Below, one piece after another: positions 9,559 to 18,548 of a DNA stretch of 64,000 bases. Each line of letters opens with the position of its first letter. Within the stretch, counting starts at the first letter, position 1. The translations under genes and the position numbers were made by a program. The notes under the pieces were generated by a model that was not told the origin of the DNA, did no database searches, and worked only from the letters and a program-made list of their open reading frames with translations. Origin of the DNA: SZUA-36 sp963801195 (GTDB lineage Bacteria; Pseudomonadota; Gammaproteobacteria; Xanthomonadales; SZUA-36). Where the stretch lies: assembly GCA_963801195.1 (NCBI GenBank), contig CAWDDX010000003.1:186001-250000 (forward strand), given 5' to 3'.

Positions 9559-10199
9559 GGTGCTTGCTCCGCCGCCCTTTGGGCGACTTCATCTTCATCA
9601 ACATAACGATAGGTCTTGACCGTGCCTTCCAGTATCAACCGGCCTTCCGAATCGCCATAAATACTCTGGCCCGCCGCCGCACGCTTCAGAGAAATATCAT
9701 GCATGGTCAGGATAACCACCCGGGGTAATGCCGCCACCCCACTGACAAACTCACCGAATTCATGATAGTCGCCCAGCATTCTGACCCTGATGGGCCGTTC
9801 CGCATAAAAATCCTGAAAACTTTCCGCCTGAGGCTCAAATAGCTGAACATCAATACCTGCGGCCAGGGCGGTCTGCGAAACATCCACCAGCAACTTGTCC
9901 ATCTCTGTCTTGTTGGGCAGTTGCCTGAACATGGTTTCCAACAGCTCCCGCATTTCCACCAGTTGCTGCTCATAAGCTTGCAGATTTGCGGCTTTCTGTT
10001 GCTTGAATTCAAAGTCGGCCAACAATACCAGTTCCTGCTGGCGGGATTGCTCCAGTTCGACCTTTTTTTCATCTATCAGGAGAAAGTAGCCCGCGACCAG
10101 GATCAGGATCAGCGCGAGTGCAAACAAAGTATAACGGACCGACGAAGGTGCACTGCCAAGATCCGAAAAGTCAGCGTCTCTGAGGTCTTGAATAATCAT
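9555..10199 (-). CDS. pilO: Type IV pilus inner-membrane protein PilO
   Basis: Bitopic inner-membrane protein that pairs with PilN to form the alignment subcomplex. It has 214 residues: a short cytoplasmic N-terminus, one transmembrane helix (about residues 24-43), a coiled coil rich in E, Q and R, and a C-terminal ferredoxin-like periplasmic domain containing FSDFYAERPIRVRMLGDYH-like sequence. The ATG at 10199 overlaps the reconstructed pilN stop (10198-10196) as ATGA, which supports the frameshift reading of pilN. Confidence 0.95.
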   Translation of the reverse strand: MIIQDLRDADFSDLGSAPSSVRYTLFALALILILVAGYFLLIDEKKVELEQSRQQELVLLADFEFKQQKAANLQAYEQQLVEMRELLETMFRQLPNKTEMDKLLVDVSQTALAAGIDVQLFEPQAESFQDFYAERPIRVRMLGDYHEFGEFVSGVAALPRVVILTMHDISLKRAAAGQSIYGDSEGRLILEGTVKTYRYVDEDEVAQRAAEQAP

Positions 10200-10802
10200 T
10201 TCACACCCCCCTGGCTACCCGGACTGTCAAAACCTTCCTCTTCATCATTCGATTTGGGCGGGCGTATATTCACATTGATGCTGAATTCATAGGGTTCGGG
10301 TTGGCGTCGCGGACCTGGCCGCCGAACGCACATAATCGAGCTGGGGGTTAATGAACAGGTCATTTGTCTCCAGCTCCCTCAGGTAAGCCGATACCCTCGC
10401 GTTGGACTGACTGGTGCCGACCAGTGCCAGGTCCTTGCCTTGCTGTCGAACCGTGGTCAGAGTTACGCCAACGGGAATGGTTTTCGCCAGCTTGTCGAGC
10501 AGCTCAACCGTCGTGGACCGGCTCGCCTGCAAACGTTCAATGACCTGTTTGCGTGAAATGAGTCGTGCCCTGGTTTTCTCCAGCTCATCGATCCTTTTGA
10601 TCTTGACCTCGAGTTGCTTGATCTCATTCTGAACCAATTGATTTCTGGCCTTCTGATGAGAAATTTTCTGGTCAAAAACAAAACCGGTAAAAAACACCAG
10701 GACAACGCCCAGAACTGCGATCAACAGCATAGAGGACATGAATTGACGCTGGCGTTCCCTACGCGCTTCTTCCCGCCATGGCAATAAATTAATTCTGGCC
10801 AT
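10196..10802 (-). CDS. pilN: Type IV pilus inner-membrane protein PilN, with apparent 3' frameshift
   Basis: Partner of PilO. The N-terminal INLLPWR motif that binds PilM is present, followed by a transmembrane helix (about 22-42) and a coiled coil. In the reading frame from 10802 the protein ends early at 10287 with the sequence SATPTRTL. One base out of frame the sequence continues as PEPYEFSINVNIRPPKSN and then an acidic tail, which is what a PilN C-terminus looks like, and reaches a stop that overlaps the pilO start as ATGA. The shift is +1 and falls around 10310-10330. It could be a sequence error, a real mutation or recoding. Confidence 0.88.
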
Positions 10803-11932
10803 CAGTCAAACCCTCTCAAAGCCAAGCCCATGGCTATCATCAGGTTGTTGGCATTGCGCTTTAACGCGGTCACTGCAACATTATGCGCAATTTCCATGCC
10901 GCTAACAGGATCTGCAACACGGGTCGTCATGCCGAGTTCCTGTTGAACCATGGGTGCCAAACCTTTAAGTGAAGCAGTGCCACCGGACAAGTAGATCGTA
11001 CCGATGTTTGAGTACTCGTTGCTGGAGGCGTAAAACTGCAAAGCGCGACTGATCTGATGAACCACGTTTAGCTGAAATGGCTCAAGCACTTCTTCTTCAA
11101 AATCGTCCGGCGCCGAGTCGTTGCGTTCAAAAAAGGAAGCCTGCTCCGCGGTCATATCATAACGGCGTTGCGTCTCTTCCAATAACTGATGACCGCCGAA
11201 GGGATGGTCGCGGGTATAAATGACCTGGCCGCCCTTGATCACCAGCAAGGTGGTCAGGTCAAAGCCGATATCAAATACTCCAACAGCCTCGTTGCGGTTT
11301 ATGCCATCGCGTTTTCGTATGAGTTCAAACGCATTTGCAATCGCAAATGCTTCGACATCCACGATTTTCGCCTTCAGTCCCGCGGCGTCGATCGCATCCT
11401 GCCGGCTTTCGACATTTTCGCTTTTGCTGGCAGCGAGCAGAATATCGATCATATCTGCATTACGTGCCGAAGGCCCCAGGACTTCGAAATCCAGGCTTAC
11501 CTCGTTGAGCGGATAAGGAATGTATTGATTGGCCTCGATTTGCACCTGGCTTTCAATATCAGCTTCGGCAAGATTTGAAGGCAGACTTATCGTCTTGGTG
11601 AAAACGGCCGAACCGGAAACTGCGATCGCACAGGATTTGGCACGCGTGCCCGAAGCCTTCAGCGCCCTTGAAATGGCGTTCGATATGGCCTCAACATCCT
11701 GTACGGCCTTATCAACCACAACGCCCTCCCCGAGAGGCTCTATTGCGAAGTGGTCAATCCGGTATCCGGACCCATGACTGGACAATTGCATTAATCGTAC
11801 GCTTGTCGAGCCAATATCCAGCCCTATAACTGGATCTGCTTTTTTTCCAAACAGTTTCAAGACTCCCCCATTCTTTTTCCGTGCCAATGGTTTAGTGAGA
11901 CTTCTTATAGCTGTTTTTAACAGAAAACTCAC
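10802..11932 (-). CDS. pilM: Type IV pilus cytoplasmic ATPase-fold protein PilM
   Basis: Actin/FtsA-like cytoplasmic protein that binds the N-terminal peptide of PilN. It has 376 residues with the phosphate-1 motif VIGLDIGSTSVRL, VGVFDIGFDLTTLLV and the adenosine motif IYLSGGTASLKGL. It is first gene of the pil operon and its stop overlaps the pilN start by one base (TGATG). It is divergent from the PBP1A gene, a common arrangement in Gammaproteobacteria. Confidence 0.95.
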   Translation of the reverse strand: MSFLLKTAIRSLTKPLARKKNGGVLKLFGKKADPVIGLDIGSTSVRLMQLSSHGSGYRIDHFAIEPLGEGVVVDKAVQDVEAISNAISRALKASGTRAKSCAIAVSGSAVFTKTISLPSNLAEADIESQVQIEANQYIPYPLNEVSLDFEVLGPSARNADMIDILLAASKSENVESRQDAIDAAGLKAKIVDVEAFAIANAFELIRKRDGINRNEAVGVFDIGFDLTTLLVIKGGQVIYTRDHPFGGHQLLEETQRRYDMTAEQASFFERNDSAPDDFEEEVLEPFQLNVVHQISRALQFYASSNEYSNIGTIYLSGGTASLKGLAPMVQQELGMTTRVADPVSGMEIAHNVAVTALKRNANNLMIAMGLALRGFD

Positions 11933-12169
11933 AAATACTCAAACACCTTGTGGTATTAAAGTATAAAAATTGTTAACGCATTGGAGAAAGCCTGTTAAAA
12001 GAACATGCTTTTGGGAACGACAGGAATGGTGAGTTGTCAACACTCGTCATAACCGGTTACTTCCCTGACCGATGCGGCGTATCATTTTCTGCTCCTTCTC
12101 CCGCTATCCGGAGAGGGATTTATCTACTAAAATTCCATTTTGTGAGACTAAGCATAGCAGGATAAAGAT
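11933..12169. promoter_or_regulatory. Divergent promoter region between pilM and the PBP1A gene
   Basis: A 237-base A+T-rich spacer between two divergent transcription units, so promoters for both must lie here or in the gene starts. I see no box I would assign with confidence. AGGA at 12160-12163 is a plausible ribosome-binding site for the TTG start at 12170. Confidence 0.5.
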
Positions 12170-14659
12170 TTGAAAAAAGCACTTCGTTCAATATTTCGCA
12201 TTCTGCTTGTCGCATCCGTCCTCGGCTTGACTACACTTTTGGTTACCTATCTTGTTGTTTCAAAAGACCTTCCAGACGTCGAGACACTGCGCGATATCCA
12301 ACTCCAGGTACCCTTGCGAGTTTACACCTCAGACGGTAAATTGATCAGTGTTTTCGGAGAAAAGCGTCGAATCCCTGTTCAGATAGAAGAAATGCCCCTC
12401 TATTTGACAAACGCATTTATCGCCGGTGAAGATGCCCGTTTCCGAACACATCCGGGTGTCGACTACCAGGGAATTTCCAGGGCTGTCTGGACCTTGATGA
12501 CGACGGGAGAGAAGTCGGTAGGCGGAAGCACGATCACACAGCAACTGGCCCGAAACTTTTTTCTTACGCTGGAAAAAACCTTTACCCGTAAAATCAAGGA
12601 AATCTTTCTCGCGCTGAAAATCGAGCGCGAATTATCCAAGGATGAAATCCTCGAACTGTACCTGAACAAAATTCTCCTCGGTCACCGGGCTTACGGCGTG
12701 GGTGCCGCGGCAGATGTATATTACGGAAAATCCGTGGGTGAACTGAGCCTGGCCCAGTGCGCTATGCTGGCAGCACTGCCGAAGGCACCTTCCAGGATAA
12801 ACCCGATAACCTCTCCAGAACGCGCCATGAACCGCAGGGACTATGTGCTTGGCCGTATGCTGGAACTGGATTTCATCAGTGATAATGAATATGAACAAGC
12901 GAAAAATGAAGGAAATACAGCCTTTTACCATGGCGCCACGACGGAAGTCTCAGCACCCTACCTCGCAGAAATGGTCCGCAAGGAAATGCTGGCCAGATTT
13001 GGCGAGTCCGCCTATACCGGCGGCTACCAGGTTTACACCACCATCAAATCCGGGTTTCAGACCAGCGCAAACCAGGCGGTCATAGACGGGCTTGAGGCGT
13101 ATGACCGCAGACACGGTTACCGTGGCGCAGAAGCGCATTTTGACCTTGAAGCGGCTACGACAACGGAAGCCTGGGAGGAACTGCTCAGACCCTATAAGCC
13201 CCTGGCCGGCCTGCTGCCCGGCCTGGTCGTTGAAGTCGATGAAGATATTGCCCTGGTTTATCAGGTCGATGGCCAGACAATCGCCCTGACGCTCCCCGAC
13301 ATGCAGTGGGCCAGAAAATTCATAAGCCGTGACCGGGTGGGGTTTAAACCAAAAAGTGTAGGGGAGGTTCTCGCGAAGGGTGACGTTATCCGCACCCGCT
13401 TGCGGGATGGTGGCCGGCGCGAACTGGCGCAAGTGCCCGAAACGGAAGCGTTATTGGTTTCTCTGAGTCCCCACGATGGTTCCATCAAGGCATTGGTTGG
13501 CGGCTATGATTACACGCGCAGCAAGTTTAACCGTGTCGTTCAAAGCCGCCGGCAACCGGGCTCGGGATTCAAACCGTTTATCTATTCGGCTGCACTGGCG
13601 AAAGGTAAGACCACTGCCAGCATAGTCAATGACGCACCCATTGTTTTCAGCGATGCCGAGCTGGAAAGAGATTGGAAGCCACAGAATTATAGTGAAAAAT
13701 TTTTTGGGCCAACGCGTCTGCGTGAAGCCATGGTCAACTCCCGTAACCTCGTGTCGATCAGGTTGTTGCGAGAGATCGGCATTTCCTACGCCACTGACTA
13801 CATCAGCTCATTCGGGTTCGACCCTGCGGAATTACCGGGAAACCTTTCCATGGCGCTTGGCAGCGCTTCGCTGGTTCCAATCAGCCTCGTCAGGGGCTAC
13901 GCGGTGTTTGCCAATGGAGGCTACCTGATCGAACCCTACTTCATGGACCGGATCGTCGACGCCAAGGGCAATGTGCTGTTTGCCGCAAGCCCCCAGGTGG
14001 TCTGCCGGGAATGCGAAGCCGAACAGGGTAGCAACACCGAGCAAATCGAGCCCGTGGAAAAGGTGGAGCCAAGTTTCAGGCCGCTACAACTTGAAACCGG
14101 GGAAAATATCCTGGTCACCGAGCAGGATACAACGCCGGCGCAAAATGCGGTGTCTAACCCGACACCTGCGCAGCGCGTCATCACCGAGCAGAATGCCTAC
14201 CTGGTCCGCTCCATGATGATGGATGTGGTCCGGCGCGGCACCGGTAAGAAAGCCATGGAATTGGGACGCAATGATATCGCGGGTAAAACGGGTACGACCA
14301 ATGAACAACGCGATGCCTGGTTCTCGGGTTATAACGATGAACTCGTGACCTCGGTCTGGGTGGGTTTTGACAGCCATGAACCGCTCGGACGCCTAGAGGT
14401 AGGCGGCAAGGCCGCATTGCCTATCTGGGTTGACTACATGCGGGTGGCATTGCAGGGTGTTCCTGACACGGCCCCTGAAATCCCGGAAGGTATTACCAAG
14501 GCGCGTATTGACCCGGATTCAGGATTGCTCGCCAGGATTGATAATCGCAATGCCATTATGGAAGTATTCGAAATGGGAAGTCTTCCGCCTATGGAAGATA
14601 CAAAAGAAGGAGATAAATCTGATGCCGTCACGGAAAAAAATCCATACGACAGTTTCTGA
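12170..14659 (+). CDS. mrcA: Penicillin-binding protein 1A (class A transglycosylase/transpeptidase)
   Basis: Bifunctional peptidoglycan synthase of the inner membrane, 829 residues (E. coli PBP1A has 850). One N-terminal membrane helix (about 9-31) is followed by the GT51 domain with catalytic Glu87 in GEDARFRTHPGVD and GGSTITQQLARNF. An inserted OB-type domain follows. The transpeptidase domain carries Ser465 of SGFK and the KTGT motif starting at Lys706. The start is TTG 12170, with AGGA upstream; no nearer ATG fits the helix. It overlaps the next gene by 38 bases. Confidence 0.96.
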   Translation: MKKALRSIFRILLVASVLGLTTLLVTYLVVSKDLPDVETLRDIQLQVPLRVYTSDGKLISVFGEKRRIPVQIEEMPLYLTNAFIAGEDARFRTHPGVDYQGISRAVWTLMTTGEKSVGGSTITQQLARNFFLTLEKTFTRKIKEIFLALKIERELSKDEILELYLNKILLGHRAYGVGAAADVYYGKSVGELSLAQCAMLAALPKAPSRINPITSPERAMNRRDYVLGRMLELDFISDNEYEQAKNEGNTAFYHGATTEVSAPYLAEMVRKEMLARFGESAYTGGYQVYTTIKSGFQTSANQAVIDGLEAYDRRHGYRGAEAHFDLEAATTTEAWEELLRPYKPLAGLLPGLVVEVDEDIALVYQVDGQTIALTLPDMQWARKFISRDRVGFKPKSVGEVLAKGDVIRTRLRDGGRRELAQVPETEALLVSLSPHDGSIKALVGGYDYTRSKFNRVVQSRRQPGSGFKPFIYSAALAKGKTTASIVNDAPIVFSDAELERDWKPQNYSEKFFGPTRLREAMVNSRNLVSIRLLREIGISYATDYISSFGFDPAELPGNLSMALGSASLVPISLVRGYAVFANGGYLIEPYFMDRIVDAKGNVLFAASPQVVCRECEAEQGSNTEQIEPVEKVEPSFRPLQLETGENILVTEQDTTPAQNAVSNPTPAQRVITEQNAYLVRSMMMDVVRRGTGKKAMELGRNDIAGKTGTTNEQRDAWFSGYNDELVTSVWVGFDSHEPLGRLEVGGKAALPIWVDYMRVALQGVPDTAPEIPEGITKARIDPDSGLLARIDNRNAIMEVFEMGSLPPMEDTKEGDKSDAVTEKNPYDSF

Positions 14660-15275
14660 TAAGTTTCTCACTCACAGCGCCAGGAAAAACAGCCAAATCC
14701 GCCGCGCAATCGCCGCCGAGGCGGCGCGCATCATGTCCACCCAATCACAATTCAACTTCCGGGTAGCTAAGCAAAAAGCGGCGGAAAGGCTCGGTTTTGA
14801 CCTGCACACGATCATGCCAGGCAATGCAGAAGTCGCCAGTGCATTGCGTGCCTACCAGGATTTTTACGGCGGCTCGCAACATCTGCGCCATCTGCAAAAA
14901 ATGCGTGAAATAGCCTTGAACGTGATGCGCTCACTCGAATCATTTTGCCCACGATTGGTGGGGCCGGTTCTCGAAGGCACAGCGGACGAACACGCGCGGG
15001 TATCTTTGCATGTTTTCAATGACCCGCCTGATGCGGTCATTATCCACCTGCTCGACAAAGGCCTGGTGTTCCGCAATGAGCAGCGGAAAATACGTTGGCA
15101 TGACGGCAGTTATCGCCAGGTGCAGCTGGTAGTGACGAATGCGGAAGAATTCGAGGTCGAATTGACCCTGTTCAGTTGTATCGATTTACGCCAGGCGCCA
15201 CCCAGCCCCGTCGATGGGCGTCCGCAAAGACGGGCGCCCGTGTCTGAGGTGGAATCACTACTGGCAGCAGTCTAG
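14622..15275 (+). CDS. Conserved hypothetical protein, possibly nucleotidyltransferase-like
   Basis: A 217-residue protein starting MPSRKKIHTTVSDKF at ATG 14622, preceded by a near-perfect Shine-Dalgarno (AGAAGGAG) inside the end of mrcA. It has a basic N-terminus (IRRAIAAEAARIM), an alpha-helical middle, and a segment LVGPVLEGTADEHARVSLHV followed by VIIHLLDKGLVF. That pattern loosely resembles nucleotidyltransferase-fold proteins, which is inference only. The stop codon TAG lies at the edge of the left arm of the inverted-repeat element that follows. Co-translation with mrcA suggests a cell-envelope or DNA-linked role, but nothing proves it. Confidence 0.75.
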   Translation: MPSRKKIHTTVSDKFLTHSARKNSQIRRAIAAEAARIMSTQSQFNFRVAKQKAAERLGFDLHTIMPGNAEVASALRAYQDFYGGSQHLRHLQKMREIALNVMRSLESFCPRLVGPVLEGTADEHARVSLHVFNDPPDAVIIHLLDKGLVFRNEQRKIRWHDGSYRQVQLVVTNAEEFEVELTLFSCIDLRQAPPSPVDGRPQRRAPVSEVESLLAAV

Positions 15276-15531
15276 CCCGCAAATTGCACCAGCCGGTAGC
15301 GGGCCTCTCGATAAGCAAATGATTTGCTTGAATTAAAAGACATTATTTCAAATCAACCCCGCGGTACACTTTGTACCCGGCCCGCTACCTATCCCGGCCC
15401 TGGCTTGTGCAGATACCACTGGACTTGGTCTTCCTTCAGGTCATAGCTACGGCTATGACCTTCAGTCCAGCTCGGCGCCCAGCGGCACCTGCCCGGCGCC
15501 ACATTCCGAGATGCTGGTGCAATTTGCGGGC
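15275..15531. repeat. 257-bp nest of inverted repeats (MITE-like or structured RNA)
   Basis: The ends are a perfect 19-base inverted repeat (15275-15293 with 15513-15531; core CCCGCAAATTGCACCAGC). Inside are a second perfect 11-base pair, GGTAGCGGGCC (15295-15305) with its complement at 15379-15389, and enclosed hairpins AAGCAAAT/ATTTGCTT (15313-15329) and GGTAC/GTACC (15363-15377). A third domain pairs CTGGACT (15419-15425) with AGTCCAG (15464-15470) around a perfect 10-bp hairpin (15438-15461). On the plus strand that hairpin closes a UACG tetraloop on a C-G pair. It lies between two convergent genes. I cannot tell a mobile repeat from an RNA. Confidence 0.75.
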
Positions 15532-15586
15532 CAGGGCCTTTTACCCAGTGCACACGGTATTGACTGACACTGATTAAACCTGAACC

Positions 15587-16876
15587 TCAGCGTGAACCGA
15601 CCGGTACGTAGTCACGGGCACCCTCACCGGCGTAGATTTGTCTCGGGCGGCCAATCGGTGTACCGACCTCTTCCTGCTCCAGCCATTGAGAAACCCAGCC
15701 AACGGTCCTGGCAATGGCGAACATGACGGTAAACATGCTTGTGGGAATGCCAAGCGCCTTGTATATGATGCCGGAGTAGAAGTCCACGTTCGGATAGAGT
15801 TTCTTTTCTACAAAGTAATCATCTTCCAGCGCAATTCGCTCGAGTTCCATGGCAAGCGATAGCAACGGATCCTTGCTGCCCAATTCTTCCAAAACCTCGT
15901 AAGCGGCCTTTCGGATGATTGTTGCCCGCGGGTCAAAATTCTTATACACACGGTGACCGAAGCCCATCAGCCTGAAAGGATCGTCCTTGTCCTTGGCCTT
16001 GTCGATAAACTTGCCAACACGCGAAACGTCACCGATTTTATCCAGCATGGTCAACACGGCTTCATTGGCGCCGCCATGCGCTGGCCCCCACAATGCCGAG
16101 ATGCCGGCAGCAACACTGGCGTAAGGATTGGCGCCCGTCGAACCCACCAGTCTTACCGTGGACGTGCTGGCGTTTTGTTCGTGATCGGCGTGCAAAATAA
16201 ACAGAAGATCGAAAGCCTTGGCGGCTACCTGGCTTACCTGGTAGGGTTCGGCAGGTACCGAGAACATCATGTCGAGGAAACGTTCAGTGTAATTGAGTGA
16301 ATTTTTCGGATAAGCGGTCGGCCAGCCCATGTGGTGACGGTAACAGGCAGCGGCTATGGTTGGCATCTTGGCGATCATGCGCTTGGCGGCGAGCAACCGG
16401 TGTTCCGGGTTTTTCATGTCGAGCCTGTCATGATAAAAGGCAGCCAGCGAACCCACCACACCGGCCATCATGGCCATCGGGTGTGCATCATAGTGAAACC
16501 CGCTGATAAACGTATTCAGCCTTTCATGAATCATCGTGTGGTATCTGATGTCCCTCTCGAAATCCTCGAACTCATCCGTGTTTGGCAACTGTCCTGACAA
16601 CAGCAGGTAGGCTACCTCGAGGAAATTACTCTTTTCGGCTAGTTGTTCAATCGGATAACCGCGATAACGCAATATGCCCTTGGCGCCGTCGATAAACGTG
16701 ATCTTGCTGGTACAACTGGCGGTGGCGGTAAAACCCGGGTCATAGGTAAAGTAACCCAGCGTCGAAGGCAATTCCTTGATATGGAGAGTTGGCTCGCCTT
16801 CGGTGCCTCGCAGCACAGGTAATACAAGGCTTTTGCCATTACTCTCGTCTGTGATGATCACGCGATTATCTGACAT
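15587..16876 (-). CDS. gltA: Citrate synthase
   Basis: Condenses oxaloacetate and acetyl-CoA to citrate, the entry step of the TCA cycle. It has 429 residues, the size of the NADH-sensitive hexameric Gram-negative type. Catalytic motifs are LWGPAHGGANEAV and FGHRVYKNFDPRA. The N-terminal beta-rich extension (VLPVLRGTEGEPTLHIKELP) belongs to this type. The ATG at 16876 has GAGGAG about 7 bases upstream. Confidence 0.97.
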   Translation of the reverse strand: MSDNRVIITDESNGKSLVLPVLRGTEGEPTLHIKELPSTLGYFTYDPGFTATASCTSKITFIDGAKGILRYRGYPIEQLAEKSNFLEVAYLLLSGQLPNTDEFEDFERDIRYHTMIHERLNTFISGFHYDAHPMAMMAGVVGSLAAFYHDRLDMKNPEHRLLAAKRMIAKMPTIAAACYRHHMGWPTAYPKNSLNYTERFLDMMFSVPAEPYQVSQVAAKAFDLLFILHADHEQNASTSTVRLVGSTGANPYASVAAGISALWGPAHGGANEAVLTMLDKIGDVSRVGKFIDKAKDKDDPFRLMGFGHRVYKNFDPRATIIRKAAYEVLEELGSKDPLLSLAMELERIALEDDYFVEKKLYPNVDFYSGIIYKALGIPTSMFTVMFAIARTVGWVSQWLEQEEVGTPIGRPRQIYAGEGARDYVPVGSR

Positions 16877-17003
16877 AATAGGCTCCTCGTGAATGAACGG
16901 TTATATCGATCTGGGGTCGTTGAGAGTCCCTGATATTTTCGACCGGCAATTATGTCACAAATTTACCTGTAAATTCCGAACTTTTGCGAATTACACAGAC
17001 AGC

Positions 17004-17040
17004 AAAAGGCCCGCAACGGTTTTACCGTTGCGGGCCTTTT
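17004..17040 (-). terminator. Strong intrinsic terminator after rpmE2
   Basis: A perfect 17-bp stem, with A-rich outer end AAAAGGCCCGCAACGGT at 17004-17020 and its complement at 17024-17040, and a 3-base loop. Its position 15 bases after the rpmE2 stop assigns it to that gene; the symmetrical A/T ends could also stop plus-strand transcripts. Confidence 0.9.
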
Positions 17041-17054
17041 GGTATGAACTGCAG

Positions 17055-17297
17055 CTACTTCTGGTAACGGCGTTTGAAACGGTCTACACGACCACCGGTA
17101 TCCATCAGTTTGTGTTTGCCGGTATAAAATGGGTGAGAGGCGCTTGAGACTTCCACCTTGACGAGCGGATACTCATTGCCATCTTCCCACTTGATGGTTT
17201 CTTTACTGTGAATGGTCGAACGGGTCAGGATCGCAAAGTCTGCGGAGAGATCCTGAAAAACCACTTCACGATATTCTGGATGCGTGTCAGCTTTCAT
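17055..17297 (-). CDS. rpmE2: 50S ribosomal protein L31 type B
   Basis: An 80-residue ribosomal protein with YREVVFQDLSADFAILTRST and the C-terminal SHPFYTGKHKLMDTGGRVDRF. It lacks the CxxC zinc motif of type A L31, so it is the zinc-independent paralogue often derepressed by Zur under zinc limitation. I see no clear Zur box in the short upstream region. Confidence 0.95.
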   Translation of the reverse strand: MKADTHPEYREVVFQDLSADFAILTRSTIHSKETIKWEDGNEYPLVKVEVSSASHPFYTGKHKLMDTGGRVDRFKRRYQK

Positions 17298-17381
17298 GAC
17301 AAATTCCGGTATTCATAAGGCCTAAAGAGCCGGCTAGTTTAACGACGTGCGTCAAGCAATGCAATAGGCTCCGGGAACGAT

Positions 17382-18548
17382 TCAGGGCAAAAACATCTGC
17401 TGGATGTCATTCACGAACCTCCAGCCCAATGCCGTGGGGATTATGCGCTCTGTCCGGACCTCCAGCAAACCCTTCGCAACGGCCTTTTGAACGCGCCCTT
17501 CAACGGCATCCCAGGACACACCGGTACGCGCACTGAAGTCGCCGATGTTCACGCCCTGTTTCAGTCTTAGCTGGTTGAGGAAAAACTCGAAGACAAGCTC
17601 ATCTTCATTCAACACGCGCGTTTCGGCGCGCCAGTCCCCCGTTTCATGCGCCTGCAGGTAACGCCGGGGGTGACGATGCTTGGCATAGCGCTGCACCCGG
17701 CCATCAGCCGCCGTGGTTATTTTTCCATGTGCGCCTGCGCCGACCGCCAGAAAATCACCGTAGCGCCAGTAGTTCATATTGTGACGGCTTTGCCTGTCCG
17801 CCTGCGCAAACGCGGAGATTTCATATTGCCCGTAGCCGTTTGCTTCCAGCAAATCCAGACCGGCTTGCTGTATTTCCCAGGCCTCATCTTCTTCGGGCAA
17901 AGATGGCGGACTCGCAGCAAACGCCGTGTTGGGCTCAATGCTCAACTGGTAAAATGAAATGTGTGCGGGCCCTGCCTCGATCGCCAGTTCAACGTCGCTC
18001 CGCGATTGTGCAAAACCCTGGCCGGGAAGGGCAAACATCAGGTCGATGTTGAAATTGGAAATCCCGGAGGACTTCAATGACTGCAAACTCTGTTCGATTT
18101 CCCGGCGCCCATGAATCCGTCCAATGGCCTTGAGCAGCTTGTCGTCAAAACTTTGAACACCCAGTGAAACCCGGTTGATTCCGGCGTCTGCGTAGGCCGG
18201 AAAGCTGTCGCGTTCGATCGTTCCGGGATTGGCTTCGAGGGTGATTTCCACATCCGGCCTCAGGTTCAGCCGGGCCCTTGCCGCGTCAAGAAAGGTTTCG
18301 ACCTGGCCGGCCGAGAACAAACTGGGTGTGCCGCCGCCAAAATAGATGCTTTGCACCGGCCGTCCCCAGACCTGGTGCAACTCCTGTTCAAGGTCTGCGA
18401 TCAGGGCCTGGATGTACTCCTCAGCGGGTAAACTCTCCTTGACGGCATGCGAATTGAAATCGCAATAGGGACACTTGCGCACACACCAGGGCATGTGAAC
18501 ATAAAGACTCAGGGGCGGGTTACGCAATAAACCCTTCATCCCTCTCAC
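17382..18548 (-). CDS. hemW: Heme chaperone HemW (radical SAM, HemN-like)
   Basis: Radical-SAM protein of 388 residues with the iron-sulfur motif CVRKCPYC (CxxxCxxC) near the N-terminus, then YFGGGTPS, and HNMNYWRYGDFLAVGAGAHG in the C-terminal half. The short HemW form differs from true coproporphyrinogen dehydrogenase HemN, which has an N-terminal extension. HemW binds heme and is thought to deliver it to proteins. The start at ATG 18548 (or 18539) overlaps the end of rdgB by 20-29 bases, so the rph-rdgB-hemW genes probably form one operon. Confidence 0.93.
   Translation of the reverse strand: MRGMKGLLRNPPLSLYVHMPWCVRKCPYCDFNSHAVKESLPAEEYIQALIADLEQELHQVWGRPVQSIYFGGGTPSLFSAGQVETFLDAARARLNLRPDVEITLEANPGTIERDSFPAYADAGINRVSLGVQSFDDKLLKAIGRIHGRREIEQSLQSLKSSGISNFNIDLMFALPGQGFAQSRSDVELAIEAGPAHISFYQLSIEPNTAFAASPPSLPEEDEAWEIQQAGLDLLEANGYGQYEISAFAQADRQSRHNMNYWRYGDFLAVGAGAHGKITTAADGRVQRYAKHRHPRRYLQAHETGDWRAETRVLNEDELVFEFFLNQLRLKQGVNIGDFSARTGVSWDAVEGRVQKAVAKGLLEVRTERIIPTALGWRFVNDIQQMFLP

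Noticed and set aside
14430..14621. Longer N-terminus for the gene after mrcA
   Set aside because: This part is a shadow frame inside mrcA; the strong ribosome-binding site is just before 14622.
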